A DNA stretch of 54,896 nt, from positions 1 through 54,896 of the forward strand of contig CANQRR010000023.1 of the NCBI GenBank assembly GCA_947626285.1, in the 5' to 3' direction. A program made the translations under genes and the position numbers. Below, piece by piece: positions 23,870-32,484 of the stretch. Each line of letters begins with the position of its first letter. The stretch's first letter is position 1. Origin of the DNA: an uncultured Lachnospiraceae bacterium. GTDB taxonomy: Bacteria; Bacillota; Clostridia; Lachnospirales; Lachnospiraceae. Below the pieces are notes generated by a model that was not told where the DNA came from, did no database searches, and was given only the letters and a program-made list of their open reading frames with translations.

Positions 23870-24475
23870 ATGACAGAGATACACGATACGATCGATTTTC
23901 GCTCTCCGTCCCCGTCGGTTGTCACGCTTGGTAAGTTTGATGGGCTTCACAGGGGACACCAGAAGCTGATCCGCGAGGTGCTGCGGCTGCAGGATCTGGG
24001 TTACTACGGTATTGCTTTTGTGATTGCGCCGGAGAGCGGTCCTACATTGCTTTCGCCGGAGGAAAAGCGGGCGATGCTGGAGGCGTACGGGATCGACTGC
24101 ATGATCCGTTGTCCGTATGTGCCGGAGATCTTGAGCCTGGAGCCGGAGACGTTTGTGTCCGGCGTACTTGTAGAACAATTGAAGGCCAGATACGTCGTGG
24201 TGGGCACGGATTTCCGCTTCGGACACAAGCGGAGCGGGGACGTCGAGTTGCTGAAAAGACTTCAGGGAAAGTATGGATTTCGGCTGATTGTGATGGAGAA
24301 GGAATGTCATGAGGGGCGTGAGATCAGCAGCACCTATGTGAAGGAGGCGCTTGCGCGCGGAGATACAGCACTGGCGAGCCAGCTGCTGGGCTATGCATAC
24401 CCGGATTTGGGCACTGCCGGAGATGGAGCGCGTTTCAAGGATTTGGCAGACGATTTCTATCACTTTTTTGGTTGA
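23870..24475 (+). CDS. ribF: FAD synthetase domain protein (RibF lacking riboflavin kinase)
   Basis: RibF normally joins an N-terminal FMN adenylyltransferase to a C-terminal riboflavin kinase in about 300 residues. Here the adenylyltransferase is intact: VVTLGKFDGLHRGHQKL with the nucleotidyl-transfer HxGH-type motif, VGTDFRFGHKRSGD, and ISSTYVKEAL. The protein stops after about 200 residues, just past SQLLGYAYPDLG, where the kinase should begin. No kinase sequence appears in any frame of the next 150 bases, which hold the rpsO promoter and leader. The protein may be monofunctional, making FAD from FMN. A GTG at 23861 is an alternative start. Confidence 0.85.
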   Translation: MTEIHDTIDFRSPSPSVVTLGKFDGLHRGHQKLIREVLRLQDLGYYGIAFVIAPESGPTLLSPEEKRAMLEAYGIDCMIRCPYVPEILSLEPETFVSGVLVEQLKARYVVVGTDFRFGHKRSGDVELLKRLQGKYGFRLIVMEKECHEGREISSTYVKEALARGDTALASQLLGYAYPDLGTAGDGARFKDLADDFYHFFG

Positions 24476-24500
24476 CGCAAATAGGTTCTTATGTTATATT
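24472..24500 (+). promoter_or_regulatory. Promoter of rpsO-pnp
   Basis: TTGACG (24472-24477, overlapping the ribF stop) and TATATT (24495-24500) are 17 bases apart. Confidence 0.78.
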
Positions 24501-24506
24501 GTCTTA

Positions 24507-24631
24507 GTGCGCAACTGTTCCGGGCCGATCGCGAAGGCGCGGGGCAGACACAAATTCAGCCGCTGCTCAGAAGCCGGACGCTCCAACCGCTTTCCTGGCA
24601 GCAGGCGATCACAAAAACAGGAGGAGAGATC
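24507..24631 (+). promoter_or_regulatory. Structured rpsO leader, candidate S15 autoregulatory element
   Basis: The 125-base leader can fold so that GATCGC (24527-24532) pairs with GCGATC (24605-24610), with CTGCT (24563-24567) pairing with AGCAG (24600-24604) stacked inside. The fold ends just before the ribosome binding site. S15 is known to repress its own translation through such leaders in several bacteria. The specific fold here is my inference. Confidence 0.45.
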
Positions 24632-24898
24632 ATGATCTCAAAGGAAAAAAAGACAGCGATCATCAATGAGTATGCCAGAAAAGAAGGCGACACCGGTTCA
24701 CCGGAGGTGCAGATCGCGGTGCTCACGGCCCGTATTCAGGAGCTGACCGAGCATCTGCAGACCCATCCGAAGGATCATCATTCCAGAAGAGGACTTCTGA
24801 AGATGGTCGGTAAGAGGCGCGGCCTGCTTGCGTATCTCAAGAAGACGAACCTTGAGGGTTATCGTGAGCTGATCGCAAAGCTTGGCATCAGAAAGTAG
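24632..24898 (+). CDS. rpsO: 30S ribosomal protein S15
   Basis: S15 binds the central domain of 16S rRNA early in 30S assembly. The 88-residue protein is full length, with [40 protein letters not shown] and the ending [12 protein letters not shown], all standard S15 sequence. GGAGGAG precedes the ATG by 6 bases. It has its own promoter and structured leader, and a terminator before pnp that probably allows some read-through. Confidence 0.98.
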   Translation: MISKEKKTAIINEYARKEGDTGSPEVQIAVLTARIQELTEHLQTHPKDHHSRRGLLKMVGKRRGLLAYLKKTNLEGYRELIAKLGIRK

Positions 24899-24907
24899 AG
24901 AGAAATG

Positions 24908-24946
24908 AGGCTGTCGCGCACACGCTGTTTGGCGGCAGCCTTGTTT
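24908..24946 (+). terminator. Terminator after rpsO
   Basis: A 10-bp stem (24908-24917 with 24932-24941, one G-U) is followed by TGTTTG. The short U-tract suggests partial read-through into pnp. Confidence 0.65.
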
Positions 24947-24990
24947 GCGCGAAGGCAAAGTGAAAAGGGACAGATCCTGCAGGGAGAATG

Positions 24991-25082
24991 CCGAGACCAC
25001 TGAAAAGAGGAGTTGTGCGAAATTCTTTTTTTCAGTAGTTTCGGAACTCTTGCAGGCACTCTGTTCTGAAAATAATTCAGAA
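24991..25082 (+). promoter_or_regulatory. Long stem and second hairpin in the pnp leader
   Basis: A 16-base arm (24991-25006) pairs with 25029-25044 with one G-U and one mismatch. A second perfect 7-bp hairpin (25064-25070 with 25076-25082, loop AATAA) lies just before the ribosome binding site. In Escherichia coli, pnp is autoregulated through RNase III cleavage of a long leader stem; a similar role here is inference. Confidence 0.5.
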
Positions 25083-25095
25083 AAGGAGAAAAAGT

Positions 25096-27183
25096 ATGTA
25101 CAAGAGTTTTTCAATGGAGCTTGCCGGCAGAACGCTCACGGTCGACGTAGGACGCGTGGGTGCGCAGGCAAACGGCTGTGCGTTTATGCACTATGGGGAC
25201 ACGACGGTGCTTTCCACCGCGACGGCGTCGGAGAAGCCGCGCGACGGGATCGATTTCTTCCCGCTCAGCGTGGAGTATGAGGAGAAGTTTTATTCGGTAG
25301 GTAAGATCCCGGGAGGCTTCAACAAGAGAGAGGGCAAGCCGTCTGAGAACGCGATCCTGACGTCCCGCGTGATCGACCGCCCGATGCGTCCGCTGTTCCC
25401 GAAGGATTACAGGAACGACGTTACGCTGAACAACATGGTCATGTCCGTGGATCCGGAGTGCCGTCCGGAGCTTGTGGCAATGCTTGGCGCGGCGATCGCG
25501 ACGGCGATCTCCGATATTCCGTTTGACGGTCCGTGCGCGATGACCCAGATGGGCATGGTGAACGGGGAGTTGATCGTCAACCCGTCCCAGACACAGTGGG
25601 ATGAGGGCGATCTGCAGCTCACGGTTGCCTCCACCGGTCAGAAGGTCATCATGATCGAGGCAGGCGCGAACGAGGTCAAGGACGAGGTCATGATCGACGC
25701 GATCTACAAGTGCCATGAGATCAACCTGACGATCATCGACTTCATCAACAAGATGATGGCTGAGGTCGGCAAGCCGAAGCACAGCTACGAGAGCTGCGCG
25801 ATCCCGGAGGAGCTCTTTGAGGCGATGAAGAAGATCGTGCCGCCGGAAGAGATGGAAGTCGCTGTGTTTACGGATGTAAAGCAGCAGCGCGAGGAAAACA
25901 TCCGCCAGATCTCCGCGAAGCTTGAGGAAGCGTTTGCGGACAATGAGGAGTGGCTGGGCCTTCTCTCTGAGGCGCTGTATCAGTACCAGAAGAAGACGGT
26001 TCGCAAGATGATCCTCAAGGATCACAAGCGCCCGGACGGTCGTGCGATCACGCAGATCCGTCCGTTGGCCGCGGAAGTGGATATCATCCCGAGAGTACAT
26101 GGCTCCGCGATGTTCACGCGCGGACAGACGCAGATCTGTACCGTGACAACGCTTGCGCCGCTTTCCGATATGCAAAAGATTGACGGCCTCGACGAGAACA
26201 TCACGAACAAGAGATATATGCACCACTACAATTTCCCGTCCTACTCCGTAGGCGAGACGAAGGTCAGCCGCGGGCCGGGACGCCGTGAGATCGGTCACGG
26301 AGCGCTGGCGGAGAAGGCGCTGATCCCGGTGCTTCCGAGCGAGGAAGAGTTCCCGTACGCGATTCGTACGGTGTCTGAGACCTTTGAGTCGAACGGTTCA
26401 ACCTCACAGGCGAGTATCTGCGCGTCCACGATGTCTCTGATGGCGGCGGGCGTGCCGATCAAGAAGCAGGTGGCGGGCATCTCCTGCGGTCTGGTGACCG
26501 GGGAGACCGACGACGATTACATTGTCCTGACCGACATTCAGGGTCTTGAGGACTTCTTCGGTGACATGGACTTCAAGGTAGCCGGCACGCATGACGGCAT
26601 CACCGCGATCCAGATGGATATCAAGATCCACGGTCTGACCAGACCGATCGTCGAGGAGGCGATCAAACGTACGCACGAGGCACGTGAGTATATTCTGAAC
26701 GAGATCATGACGCCGTGCATTGCCGAGCCGAGACCGACGGTCAGCAAGTACGCGCCGAAGATCATCCAGCTTCAGATCGATCCGCAGAAGATCGGCGATG
26801 TGGTGGGTCAGCGCGGCAAGACGATCAACACGATCATCGAGCGCACGGGCGTCAAGATTGACATTAACGACGATGGCTTTGTGTCAATCTGCGGCACCGA
26901 CCAGGAGATGATGGACAAGGCCGCCGAGATGATTAATATTATCGTGACGGATTTCGAGACGGGACAGGTGTTCACCGGCGAGGTGGTCAGCATCAAGGAG
27001 TTTGGCGCGTTTGTCGAGTTCGCTCCGGGCAAGGAAGGCATGGTGCATATCTCTAAGATTGCAAAGGAACGGATCAACCGCGTGGAAGACGTGCTTACAT
27101 TGGGAGATAAGGTGAAGGTAGTCTGCCTTGGCAAGGACAAGATGGGAAGAATGAGCTTCAGCATAAAAGACGTAAAAGATTGA
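25096..27183 (+). CDS. pnp: Polynucleotide phosphorylase
   Basis: PNPase degrades RNA from the 3' end with phosphate. The 695-residue protein has two RNase PH domains separated by a helical region, with the second-domain motif GSTSQASICASTMSLMAAGV and DIKIHGLTRP. A KH domain follows (IGKTINTII-type: VGQRGKTINTIIERTG), then a C-terminal S1 domain (EFGAFVEFAPGKEGMVHISK). Length is normal. GGAG lies 7 bases before the ATG. It ends at a good terminator, closing the translation/RNA cluster. Confidence 0.97.
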   Translation: MYKSFSMELAGRTLTVDVGRVGAQANGCAFMHYGDTTVLSTATASEKPRDGIDFFPLSVEYEEKFYSVGKIPGGFNKREGKPSENAILTSRVIDRPMRPLFPKDYRNDVTLNNMVMSVDPECRPELVAMLGAAIATAISDIPFDGPCAMTQMGMVNGELIVNPSQTQWDEGDLQLTVASTGQKVIMIEAGANEVKDEVMIDAIYKCHEINLTIIDFINKMMAEVGKPKHSYESCAIPEELFEAMKKIVPPEEMEVAVFTDVKQQREENIRQISAKLEEAFADNEEWLGLLSEALYQYQKKTVRKMILKDHKRPDGRAITQIRPLAAEVDIIPRVHGSAMFTRGQTQICTVTTLAPLSDMQKIDGLDENITNKRYMHHYNFPSYSVGETKVSRGPGRREIGHGALAEKALIPVLPSEEEFPYAIRTVSETFESNGSTSQASICASTMSLMAAGVPIKKQVAGISCGLVTGETDDDYIVLTDIQGLEDFFGDMDFKVAGTHDGITAIQMDIKIHGLTRPIVEEAIKRTHEAREYILNEIMTPCIAEPRPTVSKYAPKIIQLQIDPQKIGDVVGQRGKTINTIIERTGVKIDINDDGFVSICGTDQEMMDKAAEMINIIVTDFETGQVFTGEVVSIKEFGAFVEFAPGKEGMVHISKIAKERINRVEDVLTLGDKVKVVCLGKDKMGRMSFSIKDVKD

Positions 27184-27193
27184 CAGACTTTCG

Positions 27194-27217
27194 GCGCCTC
27201 AGTTTCTGGGGCGCTTT
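27194..27217 (+). terminator. Terminator after pnp
   Basis: A 9-bp stem (27194-27202 with 27206-27214, one G-U) has a TTT loop and is followed by TTTCTG. It starts 10 bases after the pnp stop. Confidence 0.65.
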
Positions 27218-27280
27218 CTGCATTGGCGTGCATTTGGCCGGCGCAGGAGGGAGGAAATACAGATAAGGAGGTTTCGGGGT

Positions 27281-29725
27281 ATGAAGTACAGGATGGTTGC
27301 AGGCTTGATCGGTGCGTCCATGATCGCAGCGGCGTTGTCCGGTTGTGGAAAGAAGGGCGGGGAAGCAGAGCCGGAGACGTTGGCGATTTCCGATATGGAA
27401 GTAGTGGATGAACAGGAATTACGGTCTGAATCGGAACTCGAAGCAGAGCCGGAGTCATCGACAGTTACCGGTGCAGAGATGGAGTCGATGGAGCTTGAAC
27501 TGATTATAGATGAGACGGAATTATTCACCGATGCCTCAGAGGAGGAAGTGATCGAGGAATCGGAGCTGATCATAGACGAAGGGACAAAGACAGCTCGTCT
27601 TGAGAACAGATCCGGTTTTGTGAAAAAACCGGGTGTCGAAGAAGCCGAGGAGACCCAGACGGAACCACAGACACAGAGAGTGACGGAATCTGAGACACTG
27701 AAAGCGTTGGAGTCTGAGACAGCAAAGCAGACGGAAAAGGCGCCTCAGAAGACTCCGAAAGAGGACCGTAAGAAGACGCAGACGGAAGGGGCGACAAAGG
27801 GGCAGACAGAAAACACTGCGGGGATAAGCGCAGCGTCTGCTCCTGCGGCGCACACAGAGACGACTGTCGGGACGGGTTCGAAGACCGAGTCGGAGAGGAC
27901 TGTGGGGAAACTGCAGACAGAGGATAAGGCAGAGACGGAAGCAAAGAAACCGCAGACAGAAGCCAAGGCAGAGACGGAAGCAAAGAAACCGCAGACAGAA
28001 GCCAAGACGGAGACGGAGGCGAAGAAGCCACAGACAGAAGCCAAGGCGGAGACGGAGGCGAAGAAGCCGCAGACAGAAGCCAAGACGGAGACGGAGGCGA
28101 AGAAGCCGCAGACGGAATCTGAGACGGAGACGGAAGCACAGACCGAATCCGAGACAGAGACGGAAACAGGAACCGAGGCGAAGACCGAGTCTGAGACCGA
28201 ATCCGAGACAGAAGCGGTATACGAAGAGGGGCTTCGCATCATCGGGAGCGCCGTGCGGGTCCGCGAGCAGCCGAATACGGATTCTGCAGTGATCGCGTCT
28301 CTGACGGCGGGGATGAACGTCTATGCGATCGGGGAGTCCGGGGAATGGACACAGATTTATTTTGAATCCGAAGCGGGGCTGTCGGAGGGCTTTGTCATGA
28401 CGGAATACCTGACGGACGCGGCAAACCTCTATGAGGCAAAGGAAGTGATCAATGTACGCGCGCAGGCGTCTTCGGAGTCTGACAAGCTTGGCATGATCGC
28501 GACCGGCGAACGGGTACTTGTCCTGGAAAAACAGAAAGACGGCTGGACGAAGATCCGCTACGCAGGTGCGGACGAGTCTGAGGAAGCCTACGTTTTGCAG
28601 GAATATCTCAAAAAAGCGGAATATGACGCTCCGAGATTGATGGAGCTGGTCGAGGACAAAAAGAAGTCCGCGGAAGAGGATAAAATACAGGAGACCGAAT
28701 CAGAAACCGAGAGCGAAGCGGAGACCGAGGCCGAGGCCGAAACGCAGAGCGAAGGTGAGCCGGAAAGCGAGGCAGAAGCGGAAGCTGAAACGGAAACTGA
28801 GGCAAAGCAGCTGGAGATGGGCGTGTGCACGGTCACGGATATCCACGTCAATGTTCGTGAACAGCCATCCACGGAGGCGGAAGTCAAGGCGACCCTGTCC
28901 GATGGGATGGTGGTCTACGCCGCTGGGAACGACGACGGCTGGACGCAGATTTATTACGAGTCTGCCGACGGAGTCGAGGATGGCTATATGAAGACCGAAT
29001 ATCTGAGAAAAGCCGATTCGGACGACGCGCGGATCGCCGACTTGGCGAAAGAGAAAATGCAGGAAGCGCCGGTGGATGAGGAAGAGCAGACGGAGACGGA
29101 AGCGCCGGCAGACACGGAAGCGGACACTGCGGAAAGCGGCACGCCGGACAGTGAAGCGGATGGACAGACGGATGCCGGCGAAACGGAGACCCAGACCGAA
29201 GAGACAGACGCTGCGCCGGAGGAGACAGAATCGGATGCAGAGTCTGAGACAGAGAGTGAGACCGATGTGGAGCCGACGAACACAGTCTTGGATCTGACGG
29301 ATGGAGCCGAGAGCCAGTTCAAGCTGCTTGCAGCCCTGTTTCCGGAGGCGAAAAAGATTGGCATCATTTATTCCTATGAGAATGAGAACGCACAGACCCA
29401 GACTGAGGAGTATGAGAAGTTCGCGGAGAAGTACGGCGTCGAGCTGGCGCTGCGAGAGATCAGCGCGGATCTGGACATTGACCTGGCCGCGTCTGAGCTG
29501 GTCGACTCCGTGGACTGCATTTTCGGTATCGACGATCCGTCGATCGATGAGCTGATGGACACGGTGTGCGCATATGCGGACGAGATGGGAATTCCAGTGA
29601 TCGGAGTGAAGCAGACCCAGGTGGAAAGCGGCTGTCTGGCCGCCTATGAGCAGGACGAGCTTCACTGGAATGCGGACAAGGCGGTCGCGCTGGGCTTGAG
29701 CGGCGAAGCGCCGACGGTTGAATAA
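27281..29725 (+). CDS. Lipoprotein: Thr/Glu repeats, three SH3-like domains, ABC_sub_bind-type C terminus
   Basis: The 814-residue protein has a lipobox LSGC (Cys22). A Thr/Glu/Ala/Lys-rich stalk follows (about 27-312) with five 13-residue repeats of type ETEAKKPQTEAKA. Three bacterial SH3-like domains follow: about 315-380 (VRVREQPNTDSAVIASL), about 382-447 (INVRAQASSESDKLG) and about 512-580 (VNVREQPSTEAEVKATL), with acidic linkers. The C terminus (about 667-814) matches the ABC-type substrate-binding fold of the ABC_sub_bind family: LFPEAKKIGIIYS, VDCIFGIDDPSIDELM, GIPVIGVKQTQVESGCLAAY. It is a partial copy of that fold, and no permease or ATPase is adjacent. A wall-binding lipoprotein that senses or scavenges a ligand is likely; the ligand is unknown. 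AAGGAGG precedes the ATG. Confidence 0.82.
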   Translation: MKYRMVAGLIGASMIAAALSGCGKKGGEAEPETLAISDMEVVDEQELRSESELEAEPESSTVTGAEMESMELELIIDETELFTDASEEEVIEESELIIDEGTKTARLENRSGFVKKPGVEEAEETQTEPQTQRVTESETLKALESETAKQTEKAPQKTPKEDRKKTQTEGATKGQTENTAGISAASAPAAHTETTVGTGSKTESERTVGKLQTEDKAETEAKKPQTEAKAETEAKKPQTEAKTETEAKKPQTEAKAETEAKKPQTEAKTETEAKKPQTESETETEAQTESETETETGTEAKTESETESETEAVYEEGLRIIGSAVRVREQPNTDSAVIASLTAGMNVYAIGESGEWTQIYFESEAGLSEGFVMTEYLTDAANLYEAKEVINVRAQASSESDKLGMIATGERVLVLEKQKDGWTKIRYAGADESEEAYVLQEYLKKAEYDAPRLMELVEDKKKSAEEDKIQETESETESEAETEAEAETQSEGEPESEAEAEAETETEAKQLEMGVCTVTDIHVNVREQPSTEAEVKATLSDGMVVYAAGNDDGWTQIYYESADGVEDGYMKTEYLRKADSDDARIADLAKEKMQEAPVDEEEQTETEAPADTEADTAESGTPDSEADGQTDAGETETQTEETDAAPEETESDAESETESETDVEPTNTVLDLTDGAESQFKLLAALFPEAKKIGIIYSYENENAQTQTEEYEKFAEKYGVELALREISADLDIDLAASELVDSVDCIFGIDDPSIDELMDTVCAYADEMGIPVIGVKQTQVESGCLAAYEQDELHWNADKAVALGLSGEAPTVE
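27932..28126 (+). repeat. Five 39-bp tandem repeats in the lipoprotein gene
   Basis: Five in-frame 39-bp units encode ETEAKKPQTEAKA or variants ending in T or SET. The region before and after is also Thr/Glu rich. Confidence 0.85.
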
Positions 29726-29761
29726 ATACGGAATATTTCAAGAAACAGAGGAAAGCTATAA

Positions 29762-29801
29762 AAGCGCCTGCACGGGAATCCCGAGCGGCGCTTGTTTTTT
29801 T
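29762..29801. terminator. Bidirectional terminator between the lipoprotein gene and aroA
   Basis: Stem AAGCGCC (29762-29768) with GGCGCTT (29787-29793) encloses an inner CGGG-AAT-CCCG hairpin. GTTTTTTT follows on the plus strand and TTTTATA on the minus strand. Confidence 0.85.
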
Positions 29802-29821
29802 GACAACACAAAGATGATTCT

Positions 29822-31099
29822 TTAGCGGCAGAGTGTCTGCAGATCATTGTAGAACCAGGGATAGCTGATCGTCACACAGTCGCTGTCCCGGATCTCCATT
29901 TCACCGGCGCAGGCAAGCGCAGCGACGGCGAAACTCATCGCGACGCGGTGATCCTTGTGACTGTCGATCACGGCTCCGTGGAGGGGCTTCCCGCCGCGGA
30001 TGATCATGCCGTCATCGGTGGCCTGTACATCGCAGCCGATGCGGGTGAGATTGTCCGTCATGACCGCGATACGGTCAGATTCCTTCACCTTCAGCTCAGC
30101 GGCGTCACGAATGATCGTGGTGCCGTCGGCGAACGCCGCAAGAACAGCGAGCACCGGGAGTTCATCGATCAGGGTAGGGATGATCGCGCCTTCGATGACG
30201 GTTCCGTGCAGGGAGCTGCTGCGCACCAGCAGATCCGCGCAGGGCTCCGCTCCGGAGTGATCTTCGTTCAAAAGTGTGATGTCGCCACCCATGGCCTGAC
30301 AGACGCGGAGCATGCCGTCGCGCGTCGGGTTGATGCCGACGTTTTTCAGCAGGATTTCAGAGCCGGACACGAGCAGAGCGGCGGCGATGAAGTACGCGGC
30401 GGAAGAGATGTCGCCTGGCACGTTCACCTTCTGCCCGGTCAGCTTCGGGCGCGGCAGTATGCCTGCGGTGGTTCCTTCACAGCTGACGTCGGCCCCGAAA
30501 TAGCGGAGCATCAGCTCCGAGTGATTGCGGGAGACGACGGGCTCTGTCACGCTTGTCTTCCCGTCCGCGTAAAGCCCGGCCAGCAGCACGCAGGATTTGA
30601 CCTGCGCCGAGGCGACCGGCGACTGATAATGGATGCCGCGCAGCTGCGATGGACGGATCTCAAGGGGCGCGCAGTCGTTGCCCTGCTGTGAAACGATTGA
30701 AGCGCCCATCTCAGACAGAGGGAGCATGACGCGCTTCATCGGCCGTCTGCAGATGGAAGCGTCGCCCGTGATGACAGAGGAAAACCGCTGCCCGGCAAGG
30801 ATTCCGGACATCAGCCGGACCGTCGTCCCGCTGTTGCCCGCGTCGAGAATGCCGGCAGGCTCTGACAGCCCGTCCAGTCCCTTTCCGAATACCGTCACAT
30901 CCGAACTGTTCTGTTTGATCTCAATTCCCATCTTCCGGAAACAGGCGATCGTCGAGAGGCAGTCCGCGCCGGTCAGAAAGTGGCTGACTTCTGTGCGGCC
31001 CTGCGCCAATGCCCCGAACATGATGCTCCGGTGTGAGATTGATTTGTCGCCGGGCACCTCAACCTCCCCGCGCAGGGGAGCGGTGTATTTCAACTTCAT
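29822..31099 (-). CDS. aroA: 3-phosphoshikimate 1-carboxyvinyltransferase (EPSP synthase)
   Basis: AroA joins shikimate 3-phosphate and phosphoenolpyruvate in the chorismate pathway. The 425-residue protein has the N-terminal GDKSISHRSIMFGALAQG, the DAGNSGTTVRLMSG motif, RPMKRVMLPL and the late DELPVLAVLAAF and KVKESDRI motifs, all expected. It starts 13 bases after the tyrA stop on the same strand, so tyrA and aroA form one aromatic amino acid operon. No other shikimate gene is in the window. The T-rich hairpin just downstream ends the transcript. Confidence 0.96.
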   Translation of the reverse strand: MKLKYTAPLRGEVEVPGDKSISHRSIMFGALAQGRTEVSHFLTGADCLSTIACFRKMGIEIKQNSSDVTVFGKGLDGLSEPAGILDAGNSGTTVRLMSGILAGQRFSSVITGDASICRRPMKRVMLPLSEMGASIVSQQGNDCAPLEIRPSQLRGIHYQSPVASAQVKSCVLLAGLYADGKTSVTEPVVSRNHSELMLRYFGADVSCEGTTAGILPRPKLTGQKVNVPGDISSAAYFIAAALLVSGSEILLKNVGINPTRDGMLRVCQAMGGDITLLNEDHSGAEPCADLLVRSSSLHGTVIEGAIIPTLIDELPVLAVLAAFADGTTIIRDAAELKVKESDRIAVMTDNLTRIGCDVQATDDGMIIRGGKPLHGAVIDSHKDHRVAMSFAVAALACAGEMEIRDSDCVTISYPWFYNDLQTLCR

Positions 31100-31112
31100 C
31101 TTAGAATCCTCC

Positions 31113-32213
31113 TCATCTCACCCACACCTGGTAGCGGTGCTGCCTGAGAATCTCCGCGGCCCGCAGCGACGGTTCCTCCTCATAGAATTCGATGCGCAGC
31201 ACGCCGTCCTCAAATTCGCGGTTGTGCACAATGCCAATGTTCTTGATGCTGATGCCGTTGACCGCGAGCGTCGTGGCGATCGTGGCGATCGCGCCGGACT
31301 CATCGACGATGTCGCAGTAGATCGTGTAGATTTTCTTGATCGTGCCGAGCGAGGACGAAGAGAACGAGTCCCGGTAATCTCTGGAGCGCTCAAACGTCCG
31401 GTAGATGGCCTGCCCGTCTCCCGCGCGCATCTCATCCCGGGATTTTTCGAGCAGCCCGATAAAGGTGCTCATGACCTCAGAAATATTGTCCCGGTTGGAG
31501 ATGCAGATGTGTTCCCACATTTCGGGCGAGGACGACGCGATGCGCGTGATGTCCTTGAAACCTCCCGCGGCGATCATTTTCATGACTTCCTCCTTGGAGT
31601 CCAGGTCGTGCACGGTGTTGACGAGCGCCGCGGCGATCAGATGCGGAAGATGGCTGACCGCGGCCGTGACGAAATCATGCTGCCGGTAGTCCAGAACGAT
31701 CGGCAGCGCGCCGAGCTCCGCCGCCAGAGCGCGATATGCGTCGACCCGTTTCGGGTCGCAGCCCTCCGACGGGGTGATGATATAGTAAGAATTCTCAAAC
31801 AGATGGGCAGTCGCGTTCGCGAAACCGGACTTCTCCGAGCCGGTCATCGGATGTCCGCCGATGAAACGTCCGCTCAGTCCGAGTTCCGCCGCAGCGAGAT
31901 GAATGTCGGTCTTCACGCTGCCGACGTCTGTGAGAATGCAGTTTTCTGATGCAATGTCCTTAAGAGCGCGCAGCGCGTCGATGTTGCTGCCGACGGGCGC
32001 GCACAGAAAGATGCAGTCGCAGGAAGAAAATGCGGCGTCCGCGGGCGAGTCGCAGATCTGATCGATCACCTGTTCTGCCAGCGCCTGCTGCGTCGTTGCC
32101 TTTGTCCTTGTATATGCCAGAATGCGGCAGCCCGGGCGGACACGCTTCAGCGTTTTCGCGAGAGAGCCGCCGATCAGCCCGAGGCCGATAAATCCGAAAG
32201 TGTTTGGTTCCAT
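31113..32213 (-). CDS. tyrA: Prephenate dehydrogenase with ACT domain
   Basis: TyrA oxidatively decarboxylates prephenate to 4-hydroxyphenylpyruvate, the tyrosine branch. The 366-residue protein starts with a Rossmann motif FIGLGLIGGSLAKTL. GGHPMTGSEKSGF follows, the family's substrate-site segment. A C-terminal ACT domain (about 295-366) contains ATTLAVNGISIKNIGIVHNRE, which suggests feedback control by an amino acid. It leads the tyrA-aroA operon from a strong promoter through a structured leader of about 95 bases. AAGG lies 9 bases before the ATG. Confidence 0.94.
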   Translation of the reverse strand: MEPNTFGFIGLGLIGGSLAKTLKRVRPGCRILAYTRTKATTQQALAEQVIDQICDSPADAAFSSCDCIFLCAPVGSNIDALRALKDIASENCILTDVGSVKTDIHLAAAELGLSGRFIGGHPMTGSEKSGFANATAHLFENSYYIITPSEGCDPKRVDAYRALAAELGALPIVLDYRQHDFVTAAVSHLPHLIAAALVNTVHDLDSKEEVMKMIAAGGFKDITRIASSSPEMWEHICISNRDNISEVMSTFIGLLEKSRDEMRAGDGQAIYRTFERSRDYRDSFSSSSLGTIKKIYTIYCDIVDESGAIATIATTLAVNGISIKNIGIVHNREFEDGVLRIEFYEEEPSLRAAEILRQHRYQVWVR

Positions 32214-32249
32214 AGCAGTTTTCCTTTTCTGAGATTACTCAATATCAGT

Positions 32250-32308
32250 TCGCCGCGCGGTCGGTATTTTCAGACCGACACAGACAGCTTCCATGACCGG
32301 CGCGGCGA
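32250..32308 (-). promoter_or_regulatory. Structured leader of the tyrA-aroA transcript
   Basis: A perfect 9-bp GC-rich stem (32250-32258 with 32300-32308) encloses a 6-bp hairpin (32260-32265 with 32274-32279). There is no U-tract and no T-box signature. It could affect mRNA stability or translation. Confidence 0.5.
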
Positions 32309-32315
32309 CATGCAT

Positions 32316-32344
32316 ATTTTACTCTCAAAAAAATGGGATGTCAA
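32316..32344 (-). promoter_or_regulatory. Promoter of tyrA-aroA
   Basis: On the minus strand a perfect TTGACA (32339-32344) and TAAAAT (32316-32321) are 17 bases apart. Confidence 0.8.
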
Positions 32345-32402
32345 AGTCTTTGCCGCTTTAAAGCATGAAAAATAAAAATATTGTTAAAAGTAGATAAAAT
32401 GC

Positions 32403-32431
32403 TTGAATTATTGTTGTGATTTTAGTAAAAT
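32403..32431 (+). promoter_or_regulatory. Promoter of the EF-G-like gene
   Basis: TTGAAT (32403-32408) and TAAAAT (32426-32431) are 17 bases apart. The start codon lies 53 bases downstream, behind a TTGGAGG site. Confidence 0.72.
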
Positions 32432-32484
32432 ATATCCATGTGGGTATTTCTGTCCACGGACTAACTAAAATTGGAGGAAAAACT

